64,000 nt of DNA from Winslowiella toletana. Lineage in GTDB: Bacteria; Pseudomonadota; Gammaproteobacteria; Enterobacterales; Enterobacteriaceae. This document shows, piece after piece, positions 42,575 to 50,182 of the stretch. The position numbers were made by a program, and so were the translations under genes. The notes below the pieces were generated by a model. The model saw only the letters and a list, made by a program, of their open reading frames with translations, ran no database searches and was not told the origin of the DNA. The stretch lies in assembly GCF_032164335.1 (NCBI RefSeq), contig NZ_CP134152.1:3720001-3784000 (forward strand), given 5' to 3'. The first letter of the stretch is position 1; each line of letters starts with the position of its first letter.

Positions 42575-43759
42575 ATGAAATCCGCACCACAGGGGCTAAG
42601 CCCTGCGCTTGTCGCTTTAATGTCAGTTGCGACAGGCCTTTCTGTTGCCTGTAACTATTATGTTCAACCCCTGTTGGAAACTATCGCCCGCAGTTTTGAT
42701 TTATCCGTAAATCAGGCCGGCTTTATCGTTACCACTGCCCAGCTGGGCTATGCCGCCGGTTTACTGCTGCTGGTTCCACTTGGCGATATGCTGGAACGGC
42801 GCGGCTTAATTGTGGTGATGAGCCTGCTGGCCGCCGGCGGCATGGTGATTACCGCGCTGTCATCGTCCCTCAAGATGATGCTGGCAGGCACGATATTAAC
42901 CGGGCTGTTTTCAGTGGTGGCGCAAATCCTGGTGCCTCTGGCCGCCACGCTGGCCGCGCCGGAAAAACGCGGTAAAGTGATCGGCACCGTGATGAGTGGC
43001 CTGCTGCTGGGTATCTTGCTGGCGCGAACCGTTGCCGGTGGCTTAGCGCAACTTGGCGGCTGGCGCACCGTTTACTGGGTTGCCAGTATTTTGATGGCGC
43101 TGATGGCGCTGGCACTGTGGCGTTATTTGCCGCGCTATCGTCAGTCGGTTCCACTTAACTATCCGCAGCTGCTACGTTCGATTTTCAAACTGTATGGCGC
43201 CAGCCGGGTGCTGCGAACCCGCGCGATGGTTGGCTGTCTGTCCTTTGCCAACTTTAGCGTGCTGTGGACATCAATGGCTTTTTTGCTGGCCTCACCGCCC
43301 TACAACTACTCGGAAGGCATGATTGGGCTGCTCGGCCTGGTCGGCGCGGCAGGAGCACTGGCTGCACGGCAGGCCGGAAGCCTGGCGGATAAGGGAAAAG
43401 CGCGCATCACCACTACGGCAGGATTACTGATCATGCTGGCGTCATGGGGTATCACCGCAGTTGGTGCTCACTCACTTCTGGCGCTGATCGTGGGAATTAT
43501 TCTGCTCGATCTTGCGGTACAAGGCGTGCACATTACCAACCAGAGCGTGATTTATCGTCGGATGCCGGAAGCGCGTAACCGTCTGACTTCCGGCTACATG
43601 ACCAGCTACTTTATCGGCGGTGCCGTTGGTTCACTGGTCTCCGCCAGCGCCTTTCAGTACGCGGGCTGGTATGGCGTCTGCGCGGCAGGCGTCGTCATGA
43701 CGCTGCTGAATCTGCTCTGCTGGTGGAGCGGCTACCGTCATGAAAATGACAGTAATTAG
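42575..43759 (+). CDS. MFS transporter (YgaY-like)
   Basis: This 394-residue protein of the major facilitator superfamily has about 12 transmembrane helices. The N-terminal half has the exporter-type sequence LSVACNYYVQPLLETIA and the loop 2-3 motif PLGDMLERRGLIV. The position between proX and mprA is that of E. coli ygaY, which is a pseudogene in K-12; here the gene is complete. Sequence alone does not give the substrate. The ribosome binding site is weak. In E. coli ygaZH follow; here they are missing and a 451-bp gap precedes mprA. Confidence 0.85.
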   Translation: MKSAPQGLSPALVALMSVATGLSVACNYYVQPLLETIARSFDLSVNQAGFIVTTAQLGYAAGLLLLVPLGDMLERRGLIVVMSLLAAGGMVITALSSSLKMMLAGTILTGLFSVVAQILVPLAATLAAPEKRGKVIGTVMSGLLLGILLARTVAGGLAQLGGWRTVYWVASILMALMALALWRYLPRYRQSVPLNYPQLLRSIFKLYGASRVLRTRAMVGCLSFANFSVLWTSMAFLLASPPYNYSEGMIGLLGLVGAAGALAARQAGSLADKGKARITTTAGLLIMLASWGITAVGAHSLLALIVGIILLDLAVQGVHITNQSVIYRRMPEARNRLTSGYMTSYFIGGAVGSLVSASAFQYAGWYGVCAAGVVMTLLNLLCWWSGYRHENDSN

Positions 43760-44210
43760 CCTGCATATAGTAAATTGAGTAATTTTCAGATTGTGCAGGG
43801 GTATTAAGCCCTTGCCCTCTCTGGTATTGTTTAACGTTACTTATTCAGGACGGTTATTTTTACGCATGCAATTATTAAGCAATCGGAAAGCAATGCTCTG
43901 CGGAGACGTGTCTGACACGCCACCGGCAGCTTGCGACGGCTTGCCGCATGCTGATATCACCCGCCATTCTGTTCCTGCCGTATCGACCTGTCGTCCAGTT
44001 CTGCCTCTTCGCAGCAAAGTCGTAGATGGCCAAATTTCTGCCCAACAGCACCGGATTTTTCACGCTGTTGTCCGCCCTGGGTTAAGGAGTGACCTGGAAA
44101 TTATTGATGGTGATTCTGTGAACCTGAAAAGGTTACCACCGGCAAAGTGCCTGCACTTATCAAATCACCATCGTTACTATACCAGTTGCAACTAGTGAGG
44201 TTCCCCCAAG
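43760..44210. other. 451-bp gap before mprA with several dyad elements
   Basis: No convincing gene lies here. An open frame at 43791-44195 gives a protein of no recognisable pattern and no good ribosome binding site. Short dyads are frequent, for example CGTGT-CTG-ACACG near 43905, and a larger nested structure lies at 44107-44172. In E. coli ygaZ and ygaH sit at this place, so the gap may be a deletion remnant, a long mprA leader, or both. Confidence 0.5.
44107..44172 (+). promoter_or_regulatory. Nested inverted repeats forming a possible three-way-junction RNA before mprA
   Basis: A perfect 10-bp inverted repeat, GATGGTGATT (44107-44116) and AATCACCATC (44163-44172), encloses two perfect hairpins: AACCT-GAAA-AGGTT (44122-44135, with a GNRA tetraloop) and AAGTG-CCTG-CACTT (44146-44159; the arms can also pair as AAGTGC/GCACTT). 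Together they would fold as a compact three-way junction ending 38 bp before the mprA start codon. It matches no riboswitch I know. The transcript start is unknown, so it could also act as DNA. Confidence 0.5.
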
Positions 44211-44741
44211 ATGGAAAGTTCGTTTACTCCCATTGAACAGATGCTAAATTTTCGCGCTAATCGCCAGAAAGATTTTCCTTTGCAGGAAATTATGCTGACG
44301 CGTCTGTGCATGCATATGCAAAGCAAATTGCTGGATAACCGCAATAAAATGCTGAAAGCTCAAGGGATTAACGAGACGCTGTTTATGGCGTTGATTACGC
44401 TCGATGCACAGGAAAATCACAGCATTCAACCATCTGAGCTGAGTTCTGCACTTGGCTCATCACGCACCAACGCCACGCGCATTGCCGACGAACTGGAAAA
44501 GCGTGGCTGGATTGAGCGCCGTGAAAGTGACAACGACCGCCGCTGCCTGTATCTGCATCTTACCGAAAAAGGGAATGAATTCCTGCGCCAGCTGCTGCCA
44601 CCGCAGCATCAGAGCCTGCAACATCTGTGGTCTTCGCTGAGCACGTCTGAAAAGAGCCAGCTGGAAGGGATTACGCGTAAATTGCTGAACCGTCTCGACC
44701 AAATGGACGAAGAACAAGTTATCGCTTCTCTTTCCCGATAA
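44211..44741 (+). CDS. mprA: MarR-family repressor of emrAB (MprA/EmrR)
   Basis: This 176-residue winged-helix regulator is the same length as E. coli MprA and very close to it: [39 protein letters not shown], then the DNA-recognition region [20 protein letters not shown] and the wing [12 protein letters not shown]. It represses its own operon and emrAB and is released by hydrophobic drugs. It lies 153 bp upstream of emrA in the same direction. A terminator-like hairpin lies in between, so read-through into emrAB may be partial. Confidence 0.97.
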   Translation: MESSFTPIEQMLNFRANRQKDFPLQEIMLTRLCMHMQSKLLDNRNKMLKAQGINETLFMALITLDAQENHSIQPSELSSALGSSRTNATRIADELEKRGWIERRESDNDRRCLYLHLTEKGNEFLRQLLPPQHQSLQHLWSSLSTSEKSQLEGITRKLLNRLDQMDEEQVIASLSR

Positions 44742-44801
44742 TAGCAATTACTGCGACACAATCACGCCAATAAACCGCTATTTTAACCGCCCATTTACCC
44801 A

Positions 44802-44828
44802 TGCCAGCGCTAATCCCGCTGGCATTTT
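44802..44828 (+). terminator. Terminator-like hairpin between mprA and emrA
   Basis: A perfect 8-bp stem, TGCCAGCG/CGCTGGCA with a 7-base loop, is followed by four T residues. It lies inside the mprA-emrA gap and could act as an attenuator reducing read-through to the pump genes. Confidence 0.6.
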
Positions 44829-44894
44829 AGGCTCGGGACTTTGCGTGCATGGATGTGCGTAACCCCGTAATACGTGAAAAACGTGGAGAACACC

Positions 44895-46067
44895 ATGAGT
44901 GCAAATGCGGAGCTGCAATCACCGCAGCAGCCAGCTAATAAAAAGAAAAAGCGTAAAACAGCGCTGCTGATTCTGGCTGTCGTGGTTATTGTGATTGGTA
45001 TCGCTTATCTGACTTACTGGTTCCTGGTGTTACGCCACTATCAGGAAACCGATGACGCGTATGTCGCCGGTAACCAGGTTCAGGTGATGGCGCAAGTTTC
45101 CGGCAGCGTCAATACGGTGTGGTTTGATAATACCGACTTTGTGAAAAAAGGGGATGTGTTGATCACGCTGGATAAAACCGATGCCGAGCAAGCGTTTGAA
45201 AAAGCGCAGACCGCATTGGCCACCAGCGTTCGCCAGACTCATCAGCTGATGATTAACGGTAAGCAGTATCAGGCAACCATTGAACTGCAAAAAACGGCGC
45301 TGGCACAGGCTGAATCAGACCTGAGACGCCGTGAGCCGTTAGGAAGTGCTAACTTAATTGGCCGTGAGGAACTGCAACACGCACGCAATGCCGTCGCCTC
45401 TGCTAAAGCTCAGCTCGACGTGGCGGTGCAGCAGTACAATGCCAATCAGGCGGTAGTCATGAACACCTCGCTGGAAAACCAGCCGGCAGTGAAACAGAGT
45501 GCGGCAGCATTGCGCGACGCATGGCTGGCGTTACAGCGTACCGAAATCGTCAGCCCGATGGACGGTTTTGTCTCCCGTCGCAGTGTGCAGGTCGGTTCGC
45601 AGATCAGCACTTCTACCCCTTTATTAGCGGTGGTTCCGGCGAACAACCTGTGGGTCGACGCCAACTTTAAAGAGACGCAGCTCGCCAAAGTACGCATCGG
45701 CCAACCGGCGACGGTAGTCAGCGATATCTACGGTGATGACGTGGTGTATCACGGTAAAGTTGTTGGTCTCGATATGGGCACCGGCAGCGCCTTCTCACTG
45801 CTGCCCGCGCAGAATGCCACCGGTAACTGGATCAAAGTGGTTCAGCGACTGCCGGTGCGTATCGAACTCGATCCGCAGCAGGTCGCGCAGCATCCGCTGC
45901 GTATTGGCCTGTCGACGCTGGTGAAAGTTGATACCCAGAATACCGACGGTAGGGTGCTGGCTGACAACGTGCGCAAGACTCCGGCATATGAAAGTAATGC
46001 TCTGGCACTGGATTTAGCGCCAGCTAACCAGTTGATTGCCGATATTATTCGTGCCAATGCGGGTTAA
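44895..46067 (+). CDS. emrA: Multidrug efflux membrane-fusion protein EmrA
   Basis: This periplasmic adaptor links the EmrB pump to TolC. It has 390 residues, as in E. coli. It has one N-terminal transmembrane helix (about 28-50, ending LTYWFLVLRHYQETDDAYVA), a lipoyl/barrel-sandwich part (QVSGSVNTVWFDNTDFVKKG), an alpha-hairpin with coiled-coil character (about 95-205), and the beta-barrel part with WVDANFKETQLAKVRIGQ. The ATG at 44895 is chosen over 44874 because GGAG lies seven bases upstream and the protein then begins MSANAEL like its homologues. emrB follows after 17 bp. Confidence 0.97.
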   Translation: MSANAELQSPQQPANKKKKRKTALLILAVVVIVIGIAYLTYWFLVLRHYQETDDAYVAGNQVQVMAQVSGSVNTVWFDNTDFVKKGDVLITLDKTDAEQAFEKAQTALATSVRQTHQLMINGKQYQATIELQKTALAQAESDLRRREPLGSANLIGREELQHARNAVASAKAQLDVAVQQYNANQAVVMNTSLENQPAVKQSAAALRDAWLALQRTEIVSPMDGFVSRRSVQVGSQISTSTPLLAVVPANNLWVDANFKETQLAKVRIGQPATVVSDIYGDDVVYHGKVVGLDMGTGSAFSLLPAQNATGNWIKVVQRLPVRIELDPQQVAQHPLRIGLSTLVKVDTQNTDGRVLADNVRKTPAYESNALALDLAPANQLIADIIRANAG

Positions 46068-46084
46068 GAAAGCGGGAGTCTGTT

Positions 46085-47620
46085 ATGGCACAAAAACCGC
46101 TTGAGGGAGCCCAGCTGGTTCTGATGACCATCGCCTTGTCACTGGCGACGTTTATGCAGGTTCTGGACTCCACCATCGCTAACGTGGCAATCCCAACGAT
46201 TGCCGGTAATCTTGGTGCCTCTAACTCTCAGGGCACCTGGGTGATCACCTCGTTTGGCGTCGCCAACGCCATCTCGATTCCGATCACCGGCTGGCTGGCG
46301 AAACGGGTCGGTGAGGTCAAACTGTTCCTGTGGTCTACCGCCGCTTTTGCGGTAGCCTCATGGCTGTGTGGAATGGCAGACAGCCTCGGCATGCTGATCT
46401 TTTTCCGCGTAATTCAGGGCGTTGTTGCCGGCCCGCTGATTCCGCTGTCCCAGAGCTTATTGTTAAGTAACTATCCGCCCGCCAAGCGCAGCATTGCCCT
46501 GTCACTTTGGGCGATGACGGTGATTGTTGCGCCAATCTGCGGCCCGATACTCGGCGGCTGGATTAGCGATAACTATCACTGGGGCTGGATCTTCTTTATC
46601 AACGTGCCGATTGGTGCGGTGGTGGTGATGCTGGCACTGCAAACGCTGCGCAGCCGCGAAACCAAAACCGAAATCAGACCGATTGATACCGTCGGGCTGG
46701 TATTACTGGTGTTGGGAGTCGGCTGCCTGCAGGTCATGCTCGATCAGGGTAAAGAGCTGGACTGGTTTAGCTCGACGGAGATAATCATCCTCGCAGTGGT
46801 GGCGGTGATCTCGCTGGTGGCATTGCTGGTATGGGAGTTGACCGACGATAACCCGATAGTCGATCTGTCGCTGTTTAAATCACGCAATTTTACTATCGGT
46901 TGTCTGTCGATCAGCCTGGCTTATATGCTGTATTTCGGCTCAATAGTCCTGCTGCCGCAGCTATTGCAGGAGGTCTACGGCTATACCGCCACCTGGGCAG
47001 GTCTGGCATCGGCACCGGTGGGAATTATTCCGGTGATTTTGTCGCCGATTATTGGTCGTTTTGCCCATAAGCTCGATATGCGCCGGCTGGTTACCTTCAG
47101 CTTTATTATGTATGCCGTCTGCTTCTACTGGCGCGCTTACACCTTCGAGCCGGGTATGGATTTTGGCGCGTCCGCGTGGCCGCAGTTTATTCAGGGTTTT
47201 GCGGTAGCCTGCTTCTTTATGCCACTGACTACCATTACCCTTTCAGGCTTACCGCCTGAGCGGCTGGCGGCAGCATCGAGCTTGTCGAACTTTACCCGAA
47301 CTCTTGCCGGTTCGATTGGCACCTCGATCACCACCACCTTGTGGACTAACCGCGAGTCGATGCACCACAGTTATCTGACCGAGTCGATTAATCCTTATAA
47401 CCTCAACTCGCAGGAGACCTACCGGCAACTGGAACAGCTCGGCATGACGCAGCAGCAGGCTTCCGCCTGGATCGCGCAGCAGATTACCAATCAGGGGCTG
47501 ATTATTTCTGCTAATGAGATCTTCTGGGCTTCAGCGGGCGTGTTTTTGATTCTGCTGGTGCTGGTGTGGTTTGCCCGTCCGCCGTTTGGTTCCGGCAGCG
47601 GCGGCGGTGGCGCGCACTGA
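46085..47620 (+). CDS. emrB: Multidrug efflux MFS pump EmrB
   Basis: This inner-membrane drug:proton antiporter of the DHA2 family has 511 residues and about 14 transmembrane helices. Signature motifs are the N-terminal LATFMQVLDSTIANVAIPTI (motif D1 with the key Asp), FRVIQGVVAGPLIPLSQS, and LSLWAMTVIVAPICGPILGG (motif C of exporters). With EmrA and TolC it expels hydrophobic agents such as uncouplers and nalidixic acid. The C terminus is a Gly/Ser-rich tail. It is the last gene of mprA-emrAB and is followed by a strong terminator. Confidence 0.97.
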   Translation: MAQKPLEGAQLVLMTIALSLATFMQVLDSTIANVAIPTIAGNLGASNSQGTWVITSFGVANAISIPITGWLAKRVGEVKLFLWSTAAFAVASWLCGMADSLGMLIFFRVIQGVVAGPLIPLSQSLLLSNYPPAKRSIALSLWAMTVIVAPICGPILGGWISDNYHWGWIFFINVPIGAVVVMLALQTLRSRETKTEIRPIDTVGLVLLVLGVGCLQVMLDQGKELDWFSSTEIIILAVVAVISLVALLVWELTDDNPIVDLSLFKSRNFTIGCLSISLAYMLYFGSIVLLPQLLQEVYGYTATWAGLASAPVGIIPVILSPIIGRFAHKLDMRRLVTFSFIMYAVCFYWRAYTFEPGMDFGASAWPQFIQGFAVACFFMPLTTITLSGLPPERLAAASSLSNFTRTLAGSIGTSITTTLWTNRESMHHSYLTESINPYNLNSQETYRQLEQLGMTQQQASAWIAQQITNQGLIISANEIFWASAGVFLILLVLVWFARPPFGSGSGGGGAH

Positions 47621-47632
47621 TTTTCAGCTATA

Positions 47633-47658
47633 AAAAAACGGGCGAAAGCCCGTTTTTT
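47633..47658. terminator. Bidirectional terminator between emrB and yfiF
   Basis: The stem CGGGC-GAAA-GCCCG is flanked by an A run before and a T run after, so it can stop transcription both from emrB and from the convergent yfiF side. Confidence 0.9.
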
Positions 47659-47698
47659 ATTGGTCATGCAAGCCCAAAATGGCCAGCCAGATAGTCAA

Positions 47699-48733
47699 TT
47701 AGCTATTCTGACGCCACCATTCTGCTAACAGCACGCCCGTCGCAACGGAAACGTTCAGGCTTTCCACCTTCCCGGTTCCGCCAATCGACACGCTGAGATC
47801 GCCCTGCTGCCATGCGCTGTCTGACAGGCCATCACGCTCCTGTCCCAATACCAGTACCACTTTGGCTGGCAGCTGTGCTTTCGCCAGCGGCGTACCTTTA
47901 TGGCTGGAAGTGGTGACAATGGTGTAACCCGCTTTACGGAATGCATCCAGACCGGCAACAAAGCTCTCGCCGCTGATTGCCTGCACATGCTCCGCACCAC
48001 CTTCGGCGGTACGAACAGCCGCACCGGACTCCAGCAATGACGCGTCATCCACCAGCAATCCTTTAGCACCAAAGTGGGCGCAGCTGCGCATAATGCCACC
48101 GAGGTTATGCGGATTGCCGATATCTTCCAGCGCCAGCACACAATCTTTTTCGCCAGCGGTAGATAACCACTCGCTCACCGGCATACCAGAGCGCTTCTTA
48201 ATCAGGAAGCAAACACCACCGTGGTGTTCAGTGCCAGATGCTTTTGCCAGTTCCGCTTCGTCTACCACATGGTAGGCTTTACGGTTGGCTGCCATCCAGC
48301 GCAATGCTTCACGAAAACGTGGCGTAACTTCCTGAACAAACCACGCACGCACGATGCATTCAGGACGGCTTTGAAACAGCGCCTGACAGGCATTTTCGCC
48401 ATACACGCGGGTTTCTTCCATGCGCTGACGGCGCAGCTGCTCTGGATCGATATAACTTTTCCCGCTGATACCACCGTGATCGGGCTTATTATCATCTGCT
48501 GGAGCACGTGAAACCGTGCGCCATGGCGAGTCACTATGACCGCTATCGCGCCCGCCGCGGGGCTTATCATCAGCATTTCGGGAAGGACGACGATTGCCAT
48601 CCTGACGAGATGCGGCCGGACGGCCACCTTTACCGGTACGTGGATTACCGCTGCCACGCTTTTCATTCTCGTCATCACCGCGGACATACATCACTTTGAC
48701 TTTGCCGCTTTTACCTTTAAATTCGTCGTTCAT
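47699..48733 (-). CDS. yfiF: SpoU/TrmH-family RNA methyltransferase YfiF
   Basis: The 344-residue protein has an N-terminal, very basic and disordered region of about 100 residues (rich in Arg, Gly, Asp and Lys) and a SpoU-type methyltransferase domain with a knotted cofactor site. The three family motifs are present: [32 protein letters not shown], and [18 protein letters not shown]. The start at 48733 is preferred over 48745 because GGAGGAAAAG precedes it and the protein then begins [14 protein letters not shown] as in E. coli YfiF. The RNA target is not established. It is divergent from trxC. Confidence 0.93.
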   Translation of the reverse strand: MNDEFKGKSGKVKVMYVRGDDENEKRGSGNPRTGKGGRPAASRQDGNRRPSRNADDKPRGGRDSGHSDSPWRTVSRAPADDNKPDHGGISGKSYIDPEQLRRQRMEETRVYGENACQALFQSRPECIVRAWFVQEVTPRFREALRWMAANRKAYHVVDEAELAKASGTEHHGGVCFLIKKRSGMPVSEWLSTAGEKDCVLALEDIGNPHNLGGIMRSCAHFGAKGLLVDDASLLESGAAVRTAEGGAEHVQAISGESFVAGLDAFRKAGYTIVTTSSHKGTPLAKAQLPAKVVLVLGQERDGLSDSAWQQGDLSVSIGGTGKVESLNVSVATGVLLAEWWRQNS

Positions 48734-48939
48734 CTTTTCCTCCACCTGGCTGAGCGCGAAGCGCGCAGATTACCTGATGTGACCACGCTAAGCTATTAAC
48801 TTCCACCAAAAGCTATTAACTATTATACCCATTGAGTATTCCACGTTGTTGATGTGACCAGCCCGATCGATAATTAGCCTAAGAAATGTGAAGAGCGGTA
48901 AGTAAACGCTCACCAATAACCAAATTTTAGAGGTGAACA

Positions 48940-49359
48940 ATGAATACGGTTTGTGCATCATGCCAGGCAACGAATCGCGTTCCGGAAGAGCGTATCACTG
49001 ATAATGCCAAATGCGGTCGTTGCGGTAGCGAGTTATTCGACGGTGAAGTGATTAACGCCACCACTGAGACATTTGATAAATATCTGCAGGACGACCTGCC
49101 GGTAGTGGTCGATTTTTGGGCGCCGTGGTGTGGCCCTTGCGTAAACTTCGCGCCGGTTTATGAAGACGTGGCGGCAGAACGCAGTGGCAAAGTCCGCTTC
49201 ATAAAAGTGAATACCGAAGCGCAGCCTGAGCTGAGCGCACGCTTTCGCATCCGCAGTATTCCAACCATTATGCTGTTTAAGCAGGGACAGATGGTCGATA
49301 TGCTGAATGGCGCAATGCCTAAAGCGCCATTCTCTGCATGGCTGGATGAATCACTCTGA
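48940..49359 (+). CDS. trxC: Thioredoxin 2
   Basis: This 139-residue cytoplasmic disulphide reductase is distinguished from thioredoxin 1 by an N-terminal zinc-binding region with two CxxC pairs (CASC at residues 5-8 and CGRC at 26-29). The active site is WAPWCGPC, followed by [12 protein letters not shown], and the cis-proline is in [12 protein letters not shown]. In E. coli it is induced by OxyR under oxidative stress; no OxyR site was resolved here. It has a good ribosome binding site (AGAGGTGAACA). Confidence 0.97.
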   Translation: MNTVCASCQATNRVPEERITDNAKCGRCGSELFDGEVINATTETFDKYLQDDLPVVVDFWAPWCGPCVNFAPVYEDVAAERSGKVRFIKVNTEAQPELSARFRIRSIPTIMLFKQGQMVDMLNGAMPKAPFSAWLDESL

Positions 49360-49374
49360 TTTAAGCACCATCAC

Positions 49375-49400
49375 GGGCGGTGTAAAAACCGCCCTACGTT
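49375..49400 (+). terminator. Probable terminator of trxC
   Basis: The 7-bp stem GGGCGGT/ACCGCCC with a GTAAAA loop begins 16 bp after trxC. The T content after it is modest (TACGTTTGT). Confidence 0.55.
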
Positions 49401-49447
49401 TGTCGATGGTTTTCGGCTAATATGGGGTTTTCCTCAGATATCACCTT

Positions 49448-50149
49448 ATGATCGAAAACGCCGTCCTTCGTTTACGCGCTGAGCGTCTCGCCCGCGCCAC
49501 TCGCCCTTTCCTCGCTCGTGGAAACCGCACTATCCGCTGCCAGCGTTGCCTGCTGCCGCAGAAAAACTGCCTGTGCGCGACCATCTCGCCTCAACCTGCA
49601 CGTAGTCGTTTCTGTCTGGTGATGTTCGACACCGAGCCAATGAAACCCAGCAATACCGGTCGGCTGATTGCCGATATTCTGCCGGATACCGAGGCTTTTG
49701 GCTGGTCGCGCACCGAGCCCGATCCGGCGCTGCTCGCCGCGGTACAGAACCCGGACGTACAGCCGATGGTGGTGTTTCCCGAGTCTTATGCTGATGCCGG
49801 ACGTCCAATACTCAACGCCCCGCCGCTAACTGGAAAACCGCCGCTGTTTATTATGCTGGATGGCACCTGGACCGAAGCGCGAAAAATGTTTCGTAAAAGC
49901 CCCTGGCTCGACCGCCTGCCGGTGATGTCGCTGACGCTGACGACCCCCTCCAATTATACGCTGCGGGAAGCGCACGGCGCCGGACAACACTGCACCGCAG
50001 AAGTCGCTGCCGAATTATTAGCACAGGCCGGTGACAACGCCGCTTCCCAGGCGCTGGCCGATCACTTCAACTTGTTCCGCCAACGTTATCTGGCAGGAAA
50101 ACCTCATCATCCAATCCATCTCACGGCAGAAGCGATCGAAAACGTTTAG
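49448..50149 (+). CDS. tapT: tRNA-uridine aminocarboxypropyltransferase (DTW-domain protein)
   Basis: This 233-residue protein of the DTW family (formerly YfiP) adds the 3-amino-3-carboxypropyl group from S-adenosylmethionine to uridine 47 in tRNAs. It has an N-terminal zinc-type cysteine cluster (RCQRCLLPQKNCLC), then FDTEPMKPSNTGRLIAD, the DTW-like core motif FIMLDGTWTEARKMFRKSPWL, and the TLREAHGAGQHCTAE segment. In E. coli the gene lies between trxC and patZ, as here. patZ starts 33 bp downstream. Confidence 0.93.
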   Translation: MIENAVLRLRAERLARATRPFLARGNRTIRCQRCLLPQKNCLCATISPQPARSRFCLVMFDTEPMKPSNTGRLIADILPDTEAFGWSRTEPDPALLAAVQNPDVQPMVVFPESYADAGRPILNAPPLTGKPPLFIMLDGTWTEARKMFRKSPWLDRLPVMSLTLTTPSNYTLREAHGAGQHCTAEVAAELLAQAGDNAASQALADHFNLFRQRYLAGKPHHPIHLTAEAIENV

Positions 50150-50182
50150 AATCAGGCTAATCAATTTCTTCGGGAGCAGGAA

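Noticed and set aside
43791..44195. 134-codon frame before mprA
   Set aside because: No recognisable protein pattern, no good ribosome binding site, and it overlaps the strong inverted-repeat structure; more likely non-coding leader.
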